From Augochlora pura (Eukaryota > Arthropoda > Insecta > Hymenoptera > Halictidae), in contig NC_135781.1 of assembly GCF_028453695.1 (NCBI RefSeq), positions 2,966,078-3,030,077 of the forward strand: a stretch of DNA of 64,000 nucleotides, written 5' to 3'. Position numbers and translations under genes: made by a program. The notes under the pieces were generated by a model. The model was not told the DNA's origin. It saw only the letters and a list, made by a program, of their open reading frames with translations, and ran no database searches. Below, piece by piece: positions 48,269 through 61,870 of this stretch; the stretch's first letter is position 1, and each line of letters opens with the position of its first letter.

Positions 48269-48788
48269 TCTGCCGGGTGAAGCACGAAAACCAGTGGCCC
48301 CCTTGATTATCATAAATCTGTTTCCCCGTGGAAGGCGTATTCCGGCTCCTCGGGTTCAAGTACGGTGTGTCCGACGTTTACTGCCTCGTTGAATTTTCGA
48401 CGGTGGTGTGGGACGGCTTTGTAGTTACGACGGCGAAACGTATTAAAAAGGATCGGTTCGTTCCACCGGCACCGGCTCGCGTGCGGAACATTCGGCCGAT
48501 GCTCGTGGAAAGTGTCGTAAACGTCGCGAACGTCTCTCGTTGATCCAGACGTCTCGCGGCGCCTCGATTAGTCGAGCGTGTTCGTTAACCGCGGTTTCAA
48601 CTCGGCCGCTTTTCCGCGCCGGGAAAATCGGGAAACACTCCGTTCGGTTTTCGTCGAGTGTGTACACTACGGCGGAGATGGTACGAGGTTCGCGCGGCAG
48701 ATGCTGCTGCCGCTGTTGCCGCCGCGCCGCGCGCCGCTGGAGACTTCAATGCCGGACAGGAGATCTCCCGCGGCAGATTATTGAACTC

Positions 48789-48844
48789 TCCTCTCTCTCT
48801 CGCGCGCGCGCGCGGTGCGGTGCGGTGCGGCGCGGCGCGGAGCG
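48789..48844 (+). repeat. (CT)n(CG)n(GTGCG)n compound tract
   Basis: Short CT run, then about 14 bp of alternating CG, then GTGCG and GCGCG pentamers. Confidence 0.8.
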
Positions 48845-50170
48845 GATCGGCGGGCTAGACGATTCTATCGGGTTCAAGAAGCCGTGGAACGGACCGGGCA
48901 ATAAGTATTTCTAGTTATCCCACCCGATGCTTACGGTTTCGTATTCTACTTGTTTGCACGCACGCGTAACACGCCCTATCGCATTTTTCACCCGGCCGGC
49001 TCGTTAATTCTGCCGCCGCGCCGCCGCGGCTCGAACGTGCTGACAAACTATTAAATTGTACCTAATATTTCACGACAACCGCGGCCCGATATTATCGATA
49101 TTTCAAAGATGATTACGCGCATCCCCGTCGAACGGGATATTTATGGAACACGTTTCCACGTTTAAGCCGCTCCGCTCTCCCGTTGATTTTGACGTTCGTT
49201 AAAGCAACCGTCTCTCTACGCCGCGGCGCGGTGTCCGTCTCCGCGCCGCGGTGCCCGGACGATGAAAAGAGAACGCGGACGGGGTTTCGCATTCCGCGCG
49301 GTGTGGTTTCGCTCGTCGGACGCGTGAATAATTAACGGCTGACGTCAGGAACGACCGTGTGAAATTAATCGGTCTCTTCACGAAAAAATTAGTATAGCTG
49401 CGAGGAAAAAAAATCTGTAGATTCGGTTCTTCTTCTTTTTCTTCTTTTTTTCTCTCTTCGCTTTTTTTTCTTCTCCCGATTTGTTAGCTGGTTTCGTCGA
49501 CTGGTAGCGTCGGTCTGGCGGCGCGCGCTCCTCGTCGACACGTGTGTCGAGGAACTCGGGGTACCCGGCGACTTTCCTCTCCCCTCCGGTCGACGGTTTG
49601 ACACCTTCCGAGAAGTTGGAAAACCACCGACGCTCGCGCGCGACAACGTCGTTGGCGGGGTGGGAGGGCTCGGGGGTTCCAATTATTCCGTGCGGCGACG
49701 TCACGTACGTACGCGCGGTGCACACGAGTAAACTTAATGAATGGCAAGTTGGCGAAGTACCAAACGGTGACACGTTTCGTCCGGGGATCCTCGATACCGG
49801 GGCAGCCACTCGGACCGTTCATCATTTCGCTAGTTTCGCCTGTCACGAAATATTCTCGCTTGTCATTATTCACCTCATACATTATGCATCCGGTAATGTG
49901 TGTACACACCAACGGGCCCCGGATTCTTCTACATTGTGTCATGAGCCCCGCGTGCGCGCGCGCGATATGAATCGCTAAATGGCGGCGACGAACCGCGGAA
50001 AGGGGGGGGGGTTTAAGGGCTCGTTCTTGCCGCGCTTCCAGCCGGTTCTCGGATAAATTGGATCGCGGCCGTTCAGCCGGGAAAATTAGATCGCGGCCGT
50101 TTTAGCTGAGAAAATGTTAATTTCCGGGCGGCAAGGATTTCGCGGACCGTTACACTTTAACGCGACCCCG

Positions 50171-50192
50171 CTCGCTCGCGCGCGCGCGCGCG
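50171..50192 (+). repeat. (CG)n microsatellite
   Basis: Alternating CG run after CTCGCTCG; Z-DNA potential. A poly-G run (10 G) is at 50,002-50,011. Confidence 0.8.
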
Positions 50193-51702
50193 GTTGTACC
50201 GTTATTAAATTGCCGGTGTATAGTGCACGCGGGCGAGCTCGTTTTTGAAAACCGCCGTCGAGGTTCCTATTATCCTCCTCGGTAGAGCCACCGTTTCTCG
50301 TGGCGCTTTATAGCTACCGAGTATTAAGGCAGCCATCGATTTGCAGCGGCCACAAATCAGCGGTTTCACCGAGGAAACTAGTACCCTTCGGTACCGAAGA
50401 TTGTGAATTCGCCTGCCCGATTCATGGAAATAACCGTCGGCCGCCGACGCCGCGTCGAATCGCGGCGGAGGAAACAAAGAAACGCCACGGTCACGACGCG
50501 CCGCGCCGCGAACGAAAAGAACAAGCGTGAACCGTAACTGCGACGTCTAAACAGGAAGAGATATGACATATCCATTGTTCCGTCGCGAGAGCAAACAACT
50601 TTTTCGGAGCGGCGGCCTTTCCCCGGAGATACGCCAGTCCTTTAAATCCTCGCGCTAACTATCGGTATCTATCTTTCGGGACGTCTTCCTATCTGCTCTT
50701 TAAAGCTCAAACGGGGCCGAATCTTTCGCTGTCTTCTGTATGATCTCCGTTGTCTCAGATGGACGCATTACTTCTCACGAATATTATTTGGATTTAGATA
50801 ATATTATATTTTTATAATAGATTAGGGAATTTAATATAATAGGCGTTTAATTGTATTAATATGTTAATTTTGAACTGTTAAAATTATTTATGCTACAAGT
50901 GACCAATTTACCTTGGTATAATAAATATAGTGAGATTTAATTTAGTAAAATCTCTCGCCATTTTTATTCATCCATGGATTAAAGAATTCGTTGAATCATT
51001 TCCCATGAGAATGCCACGATTACTGCGATTACTCGAGGATTAATCACGGATGATCATGCCACGGAAAAATCGCGGAAACCGTTCGAAGGGTCCATAAAAC
51101 AGGGAGCCGAATGTTTCACTTTTATTAGCGCGACGATCACGATGGGAATCGGTGGGAGCCCGTCGACGGTAGCAATATCTGTCTACCTAGGAGAGGGCAG
51201 ACGTTCGCGACGCGAAACGGTAGATACCCATTTCACTGAATCATGTTCCCTCCGAAGCGTAAAGAATCAAGTCCCGTAAAGAATACCACCGCCGACTACG
51301 TTAATCGCGGCGAACGATAAAGAAGTGTGTACCGAAGGCAAATTGCATAGGAACGAAGTGATATAGTGGCAGGTAGTTTCCGTCACGGGGGGATACCATT
51401 ATCCGTGGTGTGTAAACGCGCATTTGCGTCGATCAACGCAAATCAACGGTTTTCCGCGCGGCGCTGGCGACGCCGCGTGTTCAAGAAAATTGAAAATTCC
51501 AAAGGGAAGCTGCCGTACGGTAAAACCGATCGTTTGAACGGCTCGCGGCCGGGGGAAACTTGTCATTTCAGAGACGGCAGAACATTGTTCGGACACGCTC
51601 GAATCGCGGCGGGACCGTTCCGACGTTTCTTGCCGCGCGCGGCTGTAAACGCGATAAACTTCCAGCCTGTTTTGTCTACCCGTTCCAGCGCGATGTTTTT
51701 AA

Positions 51703-51740
51703 CACGGTGGGACCTCGATTAACCGAATTGCATTTTTGCC
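51703..51740 (+). mobile_element. possible solo pogo/Tigger-like end
   Basis: GGGACCTCGATTAACCGAA at about 51,709 resembles the ACCTCGATTAACCGAA termini seen in pogo/Tigger-like elements. No inverted partner was found nearby, so this is at best a fragment. Confidence 0.25.
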
Positions 51741-52270
51741 GATTTTTATTATTTAGATTATTTGTTATATAAAATAATAACGAGAAGATCTGGTGAAAAC
51801 TGCACCTGTCATCTTGTCTTATTATATCAATAATCGATCGAAAATTTAAAACAATTGCACTGTGAATTTTCAATTACAGTGTACTATGTTTTAATAATAA
51901 CACATTGCAAAAATTCGGCGGTAAACCTAGCGTAAAATAATTTTTAACAACGAGTGATATTTAGAGGCACGATCAGTCACGATCGCCAGGCCGCTCGAAA
52001 TTCATTGACAACAGTATATAATTTTACAAACTGTACATCGACGGTCGTCGACGACCGTGCGCTCGCCATGCGAACTTCCACGAACAGCAGTCTAATCGAA
52101 GAAAAACCCGTTTGTAATCGCGCGCGGAGCCAGGTGGTGTTTTTCCGAGAACGAAGCCGCCCGATTATTTGCGGCGGGGAACGATCGAATATATCGGAAT
52201 CGTGAGAAATCGTAGCCGGAGAGAGGACGGTTAACGAGCGACAAATTAATTATTCATGATTAAAGGGAAA

Positions 52271-52312
52271 CGGTGGTGTGGTGTGGTGTAGTGGTGCGGT
52301 GCAGTGGGGTGT
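52271..52312 (+). repeat. (GGTGT)n-like G/T-rich tract
   Basis: GTGGT and GGTGT units over 42 bp. A (GGA)n tract follows at 52,495-52,525. Confidence 0.7.
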
Positions 52313-54434
52313 CGCGTCAGCGGTGCGCGTCTGTCCGCGAGAAAAACGAGACGCGAGACACCGGCGTTGACGTTTACGAGTGCGCGGACAGCGCGTAAAT
52401 ATCTCCATGAACTTGCGGGACGCCTTCTTCCTGTTGCCACGTGTTTCGCGTTCCATCGGCTGGTCGGATCAAAGAGGGGCACCTCTGCGGAGACGAGGGA
52501 GGAGGTGGAGGAGGAGGAGGAGGAACGGGCGCGAACTTACGCGGAACGGCGAGGAGCCGCGGGCGCGAAAAAGCGCGAAAACGCGGCGCGGCCAGGGAAC
52601 CGACCCTCCCCCGACTGATTTACCGTCCTACGCTGAGCACCGGCGCGCTGCTTTCGCGTGATTTACTTTCCGCGCGGGGGGAACGTCTGTCGACTTACGC
52701 GGCCGCCTCCGCGCGGCTATCATTGCATTTAATTAGGCAATAAAGCCGAGGAGCGGCGGCGGCGGCGACGAGGGAGGGAAGAAAAGATGCCGGCGAATAG
52801 CAGCTGGAGTCGAGAAGAATCGGCGACGGACCCGCTCCGTCCGCTTCCTGTTAGCGCGGCGGTAACCAAGGCGCGATTGTCTTAGGTCCAGGATTTTATC
52901 GCGACACGGTATAGTCCGCGTCGAGTTTAGGTTCGAAGGACCTCGGCGACCGAGAAATAATCTCGAGCGACGAACGCGATATTTGTTGCGGTCCGTGACC
53001 GATAAACCAACTCTGCCGCTGATCCTCGCTCTGCTATATTTACGTTGATACCTAACCTAACAGTTTTTCGTCGATCCTGAGAAATCCGCGTGAATAGAAA
53101 GCGAGAGCTAGCTGGAAACGTTATTCCGCGGAGAACCTCGCTGTGCCGAGGTATGCGGGTTCGGTTATGGGGCTCCGCGCGACACTCGACTGACAGCCCG
53201 TGATATCGAACGTGATGCGTTCCCATGCGGAACACAAAGAAATATAGGAATTCTCGGATATTATGCGGAGTCATCTCCCCCGCCTTACAATATAACAAGG
53301 CCGATCCCTTTTGTCGCATCGAAATTATGATAATCGAGCCGGCGTGTACCGTCAAGGACGACGCCGTCCCAGTTGTCATTTGCGTATAAAAACGGTGCAT
53401 TATATCAATACAATGCCATAGAAATACACGTGTAACGAGTACTTCGTGCCTCGTTATTTTACGGTCGTAATTCTAGTATTACAGAAACGTTTCTCTCCTG
53501 GGCTTAAATATAGTATTACAAATAATCGTGTTCTTGCAAATTTAATTAGTCGCCCGAGAGGATGAACGAAATGCTGCGAACAAACGGTGCGATATATGTT
53601 TGGTTGCTCTTTCTCAGAATTGTTAGAATGTCGAGCAGTCGTACACTCATCTCTGATAATTATTTTTCAAGCATCTGATATCTCGTAATGAAAGTTCTGA
53701 TACTTGTTTTTATAGTAATCGATTTACTAGCCGTGTTCGACATATGATAGCAACGATGCAGTAATCCGTATACGATACTGTTGCACCTGTCGGGAAAATG
53801 AATTTTAGTCATTAGTGTTGATATATTATATCTATATTTGTATATCCCTGTTATTATATTAGGTCTACCGGAAAATTTTACATGTTCTTAAAAGGAAAAA
53901 GAACGATGAATTTGTTAACGATTAAATATTATAATAATTTTATATAATCGTAATGTATGGCCTATTGCCAGCTTGATGACGATTTATAAATATCATTTTT
54001 GTAATATCTATATTTATTTTACTGGTCGCAGCGAGCTTCATAATTTAGCCCCCTTCTCTCTCTCACCCCCATAGGACTCTAATAATCTAAGATCGACTAA
54101 GATGGACTCGAACCAATTACACCGCCAAAAGCAAACGCAATTCGACCGAGCTTCCTTCGGGTCCCAGGTGACCCGGCTCCGGCATATACCATGCCCGCGA
54201 ACTATCCGGCATCTGGCTGTAAAGCAAAGAGAATGGTGGCCCCGTGTCGAGGAGCCGGCCATCTCCTCATCTCCGCATAGCAGGAGTCAAGTCGTTGCGC
54301 ACGGTACCATTAATTCAAGGCGAGTTACGCCGATAATCCGGCATGGTATCGCGATATATGGACGCAAGCCCGCCGGAATATTCGATTTTCTTGGTCGTCG
54401 GCAGGAAACGTAGGAAAAAGGCTGTCTCTCCTCG

Positions 54435-54457
54435 CTCTCTCTCTCTCTCTCTCTCTC
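54435..54457 (+). repeat. (CT)n microsatellite
   Basis: About 23 bp of CT; another CCCT/CT tract lies at 54,879-54,910. Confidence 0.85.
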
Positions 54458-55269
54458 GTGTCGAGGTCTCTCCTCGGTTGGAGGCGGCGCAGCGGCCGGC
54501 CGCGCAGGGTTTATCGGTACCGTCGCGGCGCGCAATAAATCCTGTCCGTTATCAGCATTTAATATCTTCGTTAAAAATCCACGAAGAGGCCGAGAAACAA
54601 AAGATCATTATTAGCGTAAGCACCGCGTGTACATCATTACTCGGTGTCCCGGGCAACCCGGTGCTCCTCCTCCCGCTTCCTGCTCCGGCAACAATACGGA
54701 GCCACTCGAGCCGAGTCACCCGTGGTCCGGGGAGAAAAAAGCGTACGTCGGGGCGTTACGAGCTACGAGGACCGCGTTACGGTTAATTAAGCGCGAACGG
54801 AGGCCGCTGCAGGGCCAATGCCAGGATCGCCTAGAAACTGGAAGCCAGACGTGCCGAGAGAACACGTCCAGTCGCGACCTCCCTCCCTCCCTCTCTCTCT
54901 CTCTCTCTTTTTCTTTCGCTCTGCGTCCCTTCATCTCTCTCGTCGTCTCTCCGTCTCTCTTTATGTCTGGTCGGCGACCATGTCGTACAAGGCCTGCCGA
55001 AATCATCAGAAAAGTGTCCTTCCTGCGACAGCTGTTTCCTGTTACAAAAACTCTACGGGTTCACGGGGCGCGTTCGATGGGGCACCCTCGGCCACGGGGG
55101 TAGCCAAAGTTCCCCCCCGGTAGCGTTGCGGTTACGACTTACATGCGATTACGCGCTTTTCCCCGGCGCGCCCCGTCTGTATGTTAGACACTGTAATCCA
55201 TAAAACGCTACCCAGGCCGCTCGTTGCCGGAATTTATGCTCCGCCTAATTCCGTGAGGCTTGTCCCATT

Positions 55270-55358
55270 GCCACAGATGGACGGTAAGAACCTAGGGCCT
55301 CTCGAACGCGAGGGAGCCTTGGCTACGGGCGAATCGTATCGGTGGCTCCATCTGTGGC
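55270..55358. other. 89-bp hairpin with perfect 12-bp outer stem
   Basis: GCCACAGATGGA at 55,270-55,281 is the exact reverse complement of TCCATCTGTGGC at 55,347-55,358. The interior holds a second small stem, CTCG-AACG-CGAG. Size and shape are in the range of a small-RNA precursor, but continuous pairing was not computed. Confidence 0.5.
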
Positions 55359-55613
55359 CGGCCGCCGGAGGCTGCGATTTTTCAGAGCCTTTAGAGCGCG
55401 GCACGACGAGGTTTACGGCTCGCGTTATACCCTTTACGATTGAACGAAATTTTGATTGAAATTTGACCCACTCGTTTATAATTTTGTTAATTTTTGTTTG
55501 TTAATTTTTATGCAACGTGTACTCTTTGACGTGATAGTTTTTCTATTGACTTTTGAATGAATTGTGTGAAAGTTTAAGGTGTTAGGAAGTTGGTAGTTAA
55601 GTAACTGTGTTTA

Positions 55614-55640
55614 GGCTCGGGGTCTAAATAGACCCGAGCC
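55614..55640. other. tight 27-bp palindrome
   Basis: GGCTCGGGGTCT, a 4-base AAAT loop, then AGACCCGAGCC: an 11-bp stem with one bulged G. It is a GC-rich island in AT-rich DNA. Confidence 0.75.
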
Positions 55641-57181
55641 CTATTTTAGTGGTAATTAATCGTGAATTATCGCGTTAAGTGCAGATACGAAGCCTGTTAG
55701 ACTCTATTGTGAATACTATTGATAATTGCTTGTATTATAAGTGGATTGAAAAGTTTTTACTCTGAAATATTTTGCAATAAAAATGTACAATTAGTACGTT
55801 ACTTAATTTCTACGTGAAAATTCATGTTATATTAATTCTTGTATTTTATGATGAGTTTTATGTCAGTGAGTAGTCGTCGAATAAAACCAGAAAAATTCAT
55901 GTAAAAATTTTGCACTCCTTATAGCATTGTCGATAAGTTTAACGAAATAATTATTGCGATACCCTTTTCATTAGCAGCTAGTTTATTCCCAATACGTCTA
56001 TTTCCACAACAATATAGCAATAAAATGCAACGACTCGCTGATCAAATCAACATCAAAATGTACGCTCGATTTCAGCAATTTATCAATTTTCTACAAAAAT
56101 TCCCCGTACAATGCCAGCAATTTAAAACAAAACTAACCGTGTCTAAAGTTAAAAAAGAAAACGTATGACATTCCGTACGGGAATATTTCGGTTCGCAATC
56201 AGCGTCGCGGCTGACTCGGTATCGCGGCGTGCAAAGGGGGTTGACGAACAGCAAGACGATCGAGAAAATTGCATCGGTCAACGCTGGAAAATAAACGGTC
56301 CGGTCGTACCCGGGTTCGAAAGTGGCAGCCGACTGCACAGTTTCGCCCGGTTACGATTTTCGCTATGAATATTTCACGTATATCGCGGGGTGTGCAAAAA
56401 CTCGGCCAGTAAAAAACGGCGGGAGCGCAAAAGGCAAATATATATATATACATATATTTTCCTTTCGTTTTTGGCGCTCGAGATATCCGGGGCGCTGGTC
56501 TTTTTCTGCGGGGCGGAATAAATTACCCCAATTTATGGAAATTAATATTTACCCAACACGAGGACGGGCGAACACGTAGGGGGAGACCCGCGCGGATATA
56601 AGTCGAGGGGAAGCTAGCTCGTGCATCAGAATTATGGAATAATCGGGCCATTGTGCGGCGACAGATCGCCGTCAGCGTCGACACGGTCCAGATGATATTT
56701 CACGTTTACCCACGCATTCCATTTTTCCTAGATCGTCCCTCCCCCCCTCGTTCCTGCGTGTTTCCACCCCTCTGCAACATCGTGGTCGTAACGCGACGCG
56801 AATCGACGGGTTCCCATGCGTCCCGCGGTCCCCGTGGGGCAAACACGGACGCCATGAAAATCTCCGGCGGCCCAGCAGGTGGCCGGGGCCGCGGTGCGCG
56901 TGTAGGTCAGACCGGAAAAAAGTGTATCGTTCGATTGTGAACAGGCCACACCGGTAATAATCGTTATTACGCCAATTAATTCGCGCCTACGTGTGTACGA
57001 CCGGGCCGGTGCGTTATCCTTGGCCAGCACGCGATTCCATCCGCGGGAGAGAAACGTCATTAATAGCTAGTCGGATATCGCTGTACACTTAAAATAATTG
57101 CGGCCGCGAGGATGTATGCGTTGCAGACAGCTCGGACGCGCCACGGTTGCCCCGTTCGCGGCCACGGGCTCCGCGGCACCG

Positions 57182-57218
<37 letters not shown>

Positions 57219-57219
57219 G
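57182..57219 (+). repeat. (CT)n microsatellite
   Basis: 38 bp of CT with a single CCC interruption. Confidence 0.9.
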
Positions 57220-57762
57220 CTCTCTGCCTACGCGAGAGAGCATAATCTCGATCTCTCGTGGGAACTCGCGAAGCATCATCGCTTTCGACCCAATTAGCCC
57301 GCGATCCGCGCGACGCCTTCGTTTTGTGCTCAATTTCTTCTCGCGTCTCGCGTTCAGGATTCTCAAACACCGGCTGCGATGTTTCTATAACAATAGAATA
57401 AGTATAACAATACTGGCTGTTGGATTATCGATTGCGGTTCGCGGAATATCGTCCGCGGGGAAATGGTCTTTATTTTCAACTTGTTTCCTTTTTTCTGTAG
57501 AAATGGTAGCAAGTAGATTGCGTCACAGTGCTAAAAATGTTGTAAAAATGACAGAAAGAATCGAGCCGTAAGAAAAGTTCCCTCGCCGAATGAAAATTGC
57601 TTTAAATCATGGTATTTGCGAGAGGTTCCAGATAGAATCTGAAACCAGGCGTCCGTCGCGAGAAAGAAGAGAAAAGAAAGAAGAAATCCGTCTCCTAATT
57701 CCGTGGTCGTCGCCCGAACGAAATCCCCCTTTCTCGGTCACAGGACTTCGAGCGGATTCCGT

Positions 57763-57788
57763 CGGGGAGGGGTTGGGGAGGTGGGGGG
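57763..57788 (+). other. G-rich tract, quadruplex-forming potential
   Basis: GGGGAGGGGTTGGGGAGGTG followed by GGGGG: four runs of four or more G. Confidence 0.75.
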
Positions 57789-58386
57789 CGAAGAATCGCA
57801 TAATTCGAAACCGCTACGAGAGCCTATCGGGCGAAGAAACCGGGCCAATCTGGTATCGGGAACGGGCTCTCGCCGGGTTCCATTAGGAGTCAGCGTGTTC
57901 GCTCGGAAAGCCGAAGACAAATCGACGGCAGATCCGCGATAATGCGCCTCGAATCTCGTCGGCGACGGAAAGGAAAAACGTCGCGTCGCGTCGCGTCGGA
58001 CCCGCGCCGGGACAGATGGTTATCGCGTTATCTCCGCCCTTTGTTCCCGGTCCTTAGCCGTGACAAACCCGTGGCCCGAAGAAAATCCCGTTCCACGGCC
58101 GAGGTCCTCGAGAGCGGGGCGGCTCGTCGATGGCCGGGAGAGAAGAGGGGGGCAGGCAGCAAACCCGCGCGAGACAAGGATGACCGGGACAATGCCGATT
58201 TCCGCGGCGTCACCACCCGGAAGAGCCTGCACGGACGCCCCGATGATTTCCTTGAAAGCCTCGAATAAGAGAGGCGGCGACGTCGGAGCCGGAAAGAGAC
58301 GCGCCGCGTGTGCGTTCCGCGCGTCCAGAGAGAAAAAGGTGTACGGATAGAGATAGGTAGAGAGAATGGGAGAGGAAGAGAGAAAA

Positions 58387-58410
58387 AGAGAGAGAGAGAG
58401 AGAGAGAGAG
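58387..58410 (+). repeat. (GA)n microsatellite
   Basis: 12 GA units. A (CT)n tract of about the same length in opposite orientation is at 58,735-58,758. Confidence 0.9.
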
Positions 58411-61400
58411 TGGTGCTGCGCGTGAACTGCGTATAACTGCACGTTTCGCCTGCGAAACCGTGGAGGAGATTGCACCTCGAGGTCCTGCGGTGCACGTTCC
58501 ATGAAGGGACGGTGACCACGACGGCGGGATGGTAAAGGGGGCCGGAGGAGAAGGTAAGGAGAGAAGGAGCGAACACGAACGAGAGAGGAACTGCCTCCTC
58601 TCCGGGTCCCTTCCACGACGTATCCTCGCTCGCTCGTCCTCATTTGTCTCCTCGGTTTTCGAGCCACCGGCCAAAACTCGTGCCTTTCTTTCGCCCTCTT
58701 CTCCTCCAGCGCTTGTGCCCGGTCGTCCACCGTGCTCTCTCTCTCTCTCTCTCTCTCTATTTCTCTCTTCCACCGTATATATACCCCCTCCGACCGGCTC
58801 CCCTCGTCCACCACCCCACCGCTCCTCTTTTCATTTTTTCCTTCTCTTTCTTTTCTTTACGCCATCTCGCTTCCAATCCACCGCTCGCTGGGACCCTGAA
58901 AGGCCTCGCGGCTTCGTCAGGCCAAAGGAAGGGAGAGCGGGAGCGAGGCTTTTTCGAATCGAATCCCTCATTGTCGACTCGGTAATTCGAGGAGGATCGA
59001 AATAACCCATTATCCCGTAATGAGCGGTGCATTCACATCCGCGCGGCGATGCGCGCGGGACCTTGCGCTTGTACGTGCCGGAGAGTGTGCGTAGATGCGC
59101 GTATATGTGTACCTGTGCGTATATCCACGTGTGCGATTTGTGCGTGGTCCCCCGTGCGTGCACGCGCGCGCGACCGGCCAACACCACCGGAGGACCCCCG
59201 TCACATTTACATACAGAGACCCCGATGATGGTCGCGCGATCAGCGAACGGTATTACGAGTTTCCAGACCTATAAAGAGAGTTCGGAGCCGTTCGACGCCC
59301 GGCTACGATTCTCTCTCCCCCCCTGGAGCAGCTAATAATACACGCGATTGATTGTTCCTCCAGTCCGCAAGTGGAATTTGCGTCAGGCCCTCGTTTCCTC
59401 GCAGCGAGGGAATGCAGCGTGGAACGGCCGCGGCGCCTCCGGTGACCGTATGATCTATACACCCGGTCCGCGCGTCGGCTCCGTTTTTTCCTCTGTGGAC
59501 TCGTTTAGCGTCCGCGGCGGGTCATAGGTAGCCATTACCGCGATAAATCCGTACCGCGGCGTGTATTTATACCCGGCCGCGGCCGGTTTCTTCTTTTATA
59601 CAGTTCGGAGAAAGGGCATATACACATTCATGCGACGGGGGACACGCGGCGCGACACGGATACCCCGTGCTCCAACAGCGGAAGCTATTTCCCAGAGGCT
59701 GATCGATAGTTAGAAAACTAGTCGCCTCTCCGGCCGGGGTCTCTCTCCGTCCCGCCGAAGAGAGAGAGAGAGAGCGCGCACAGCGGAGCGGACGAGGCTC
59801 TCTTCTAGCTCGTTGAAACGCTCCTTTGTCCCTCTCGTAAACGAGAGCCCCGGACTAATCCCGATCTTCCGGCTAACTTGTGCCCGCTTTCACCGACCCG
59901 CGGCAACATTAACAGTCACCTTATTAGCTTAACATAACATTGCGGAATCCCGGAGGAACTTTCGGATTCCTCTCTGGGAAAGTTCGCCGCGGCCCGACGG
60001 AGACCGATCCCGGAAACTTTTCCCCACTTGGCCCGACCGAAATTCGGACCCGGCGACGGTTTTAAAGAGCGGTCGCGCGAGGCGAACTATGCGCCGAGCA
60101 AACGTCGAGTCGTGCGCGATGCGGATACTGAAGCGAACGATGGTAATTCCAGCGGGTGCCACGAACGCCTCGGAAAGGTCTTCGACGCGTCCGCGGAGGC
60201 TCTAACCGAGGCGGAGCGGTCGCGCTCGACGGTACCCGTGGCGCCATCCGTCGGCGCGACTGGAAACCGGCGAGACCCGCTCCTCGTTTACGACTTCTTT
60301 CAAGGACCTGGTTCCCCCGGTCGCATTAAATCCTTGCTCCCGGACTCCCCTACCAGCAGTGTTCGCGGAGTCCTCGACATACCTCCGACGAACGGACTTT
60401 CGCGTTTACCGGCCGGTAAACGGCGTCGCGTAATGAAGTAATCAGCCGCGTTATCGGCCCTCATTAATCGATCCACCGCGAGAAAGAAAGAGAGAAAGAG
60501 AAAGAGAGAGAGAGAGAGAGGAACCGGGCCAGAACAGTTACTTTTCATCGCAGGTCCGCTTTCCACGTTGTTTATCCGTTGACAGATCCGGACGATCGCT
60601 CCGACGGATAGCATCTGTCGCACGTAACCGGCCCGCGCGTTTTCCGGGACAGTGTGACCGCGGGCTGGAAAACAGGATATCCAGCGTTTCCATTCGGGGG
60701 TCACGATTTCTTGCCGACCGCGCGAGCGCGCGCGGAACGGTACCGTTGCCCCCTTAACGAAGGACTTAGGCCGTAGATATCCTTCGGTCTTTGTTCCAAG
60801 AGTTTCCCAGGACCCGGCGCAATTACCACGGGATTCGCCCGTGTATTGGACCGGTCTTGTTAATCTACTTCTTCTCGAAAGTAATGAGACTTTACGACCT
60901 CTTTGGAAATCCTGGACGAACCTGTCGTTGTTGGCCCTTCCGAGCGATTAATAACTCGGCCGTGGATTCATTTTCGTGGGCGACGATTTCGGTGGTTTTG
61001 TGAGGGTAGTCGGAAAAGTTTAGATAATGTTTGACCATGTTTTCGAATTTCATCGATCCTTTTAGTGCAAGAAATTTGGAGGTGTTTAGATAAAATACAC
61101 GTGTGTAAATGTGATTAATATATTGTTGTTGAAATATACAGTAGTTTACGTATTATAAATAACTTATTGATATGGTTATTCGAATGTTACACTGTAATAG
61201 ACAGCGAACTTTATGCACTTATGATATAAACGAATAAGTGGAAATTAAAGCTGTGAGAATATTATAAGAATTTGAGGACTATGTATTATTCTGGTTTCAC
61301 TGAAATTATCTAAGAAACGAAAAAATTTCTCCTCGATTCGCGTTTATTGCAATTGACGTAACTTTTATTTTGCCAAAAAATCCGCATATTAATTAACAAA

Positions 61401-61850
61401 AACCAACTAACGTTCTCCGAGCAAACGAAAGTTCCACGGAACTGTGAAAACAGGCATCTACCCAGATACGTAAATTAAATCGGAATAAAATCGTCGATTT
61501 CGGGCTCATAAACCAGATAACCAATTTCCGGCGATTCTTCCGCCGCGGTATCTCTGTTTGCGCTCGAATATCGCCGGGCACATCCGAGGAAAGTGCATCG
61601 ATCCTCCACGAAACTGGTAAAAGGTTTCCCCACCCGCGCCCGGGACTTTGCACGGTTCTCTAATCTCGTCGTAGCGGAGCGCTCACGTTTCCCCGGCGAG
61701 TTTCTTTTCTCTTTCGTCGGCTCCGTCCATTGTTCTACGGGCCTCTCCGGTACGTTCTAATCATCGCGTTAGATTCCATATTCCCTTATCTAGCCCGGGA
61801 CAAGACAAAGAAATCTTACAGGGTTATCTCTCCGTGAAACGGACGGGCGT

Positions 61851-61870
61851 GCGCGCGCGCGCGCGCGCGT
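61851..61870 (+). repeat. (GC)n microsatellite
   Basis: 20 bp of alternating GC flanked by GTGC/GTGCAC; Z-DNA potential. Confidence 0.85.

Noticed and set aside
47496..48392. 298-codon plus-strand open frame
   Set aside because: It overlaps long frames on the other strand, crosses GT/GC and CT/GA microsatellites, and has no recognisable motif.
49544..49978. 144-codon plus-strand frame opposed by a 152-codon minus-strand frame
   Set aside because: Both strands open over the same bases with no domain on either; attributed to low stop-codon density.
53046..53062. ACCTAACCTAACAG as an insect telomere-type (TTAGG/CCTAA)n tract
   Set aside because: Only two imperfect units; too short to be telomeric.
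52927..53400. 157-codon minus-strand frame of fairly normal composition
   Set aside because: No homology recognised and its length is within chance expectation for this much mid-GC sequence; no splice context supports it.
58020..58814. 264-codon minus-strand frame
   Set aside because: Contains Ser-Leu and Arg-Glu runs encoded by (CT)n/(GA)n tracts; low complexity, not coding.
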